A stretch of DNA of 5,855 nucleotides, from assembly GCA_964474635.1 (NCBI GenBank), contig CAYYTT010000215.1:1-5855 (forward strand). Reading direction: 5' to 3'. The notes under the pieces were generated by a model. The model saw only the letters and a program-made list of their open reading frames with translations, did not search any database and had not been told where the DNA came from. Numbering within the stretch: position 1 is the stretch's first letter; each line of letters starts with the position of its first letter. Below, piece by piece: positions 5,818-5,855 of this stretch. The position numbers and the translations under genes were made by a program. The DNA is from CAYUYV01 sp964474635 (GTDB lineage: Bacteria > Pseudomonadota > Alphaproteobacteria > JAJFIK01).

Positions 5818-5855
5818 GCGCCTGTATCAAGGGGGGGGGAGGGGGCATGGAGGCC
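5814..5855 (+). CDS. Possible start of a further gene, cut by the window edge
   Basis: An ATG at 5814 overlaps the dusA stop (ATGA) and the frame stays open to the edge for 14 codons, beginning M-S-A-C-I-K followed by a Gly run. A second ATG in the same frame at 5847 is preceded by GGAGG (5838-5842) 4 bases upstream. Both options point to a gene continuing to the right, in the same operon as dusA, but too little is visible to name it. The middle of this short segment is a G9-A-G5 tract whose exact length may be unreliable, so the frame is provisional. Confidence 0.3.
   Translation, partial: MSACIKGGGGGMEA
5831..5845. repeat. G-rich tract (nine G, A, five G)
   Basis: Nine G residues, one A and five G residues follow the dusA stop by 13 bases. 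The tract includes GGAGG, a perfect Shine-Dalgarno core for an ATG at 5847. Homopolymers of this length are slippage-prone in replication and in sequencing; the length should be treated as uncertain. Confidence 0.7.

Overview
This window is GC-rich, densely coding DNA with all recognisable genes on the + strand. Gene families and style (mltF-type lytic transglycosylase, dusA, paired acyl-CoA dehydrogenases, strong third-position G/C, short or 4-base gene junctions) suggest a high-GC Pseudomonadota bacterium, most likely an alphaproteobacterium. That placement is an inference, since the window has no rRNA or other phylogenetic marker.

Layout: 1-321 is a leader with no gene I can support. It holds a 14-G run, two perfect short inverted repeats and a ribosome binding site. 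Next come two adjacent acyl-CoA dehydrogenase genes (322-1449 and 1495-2718), 45 bases apart. After them is a membrane-anchored MltF-like lytic transglycosylase (2759-4207). A 24-bp perfect palindrome lies at the junction between the second dehydrogenase and mltF, and it may fall inside or outside the mltF coding region depending on the true start. Then follow a small helical, HEAT-like protein of unknown function (4256-4792), a 4-base GTGA overlap, and tRNA-dihydrouridine synthase A (dusA, 4789-5817). A last ATGA overlap leads into the possible start of another gene running off the right edge.

How the genes work together: the two dehydrogenases look like the unlike subunits of one heteromeric enzyme. 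The second has the Glu of helix G and an intact flavin/substrate-side middle domain, but lacks the C-terminal FAD-binding motifs. The first has those FAD-binding motifs but lacks a Glu at both known catalytic positions and has a degenerate middle domain. This is the arrangement known for alpha2-beta2 acyl-CoA dehydrogenases acting on bulky CoA thioesters such as steroid side chains, and it is the most interesting observation here. The remaining genes are cell-wall turnover (mltF), an unknown, and tRNA modification (dusA). They have no evident link to the dehydrogenases beyond orientation and proximity.

I found no mobile element, CRISPR array, tRNA or rRNA gene. The rest is ordinary housekeeping DNA.
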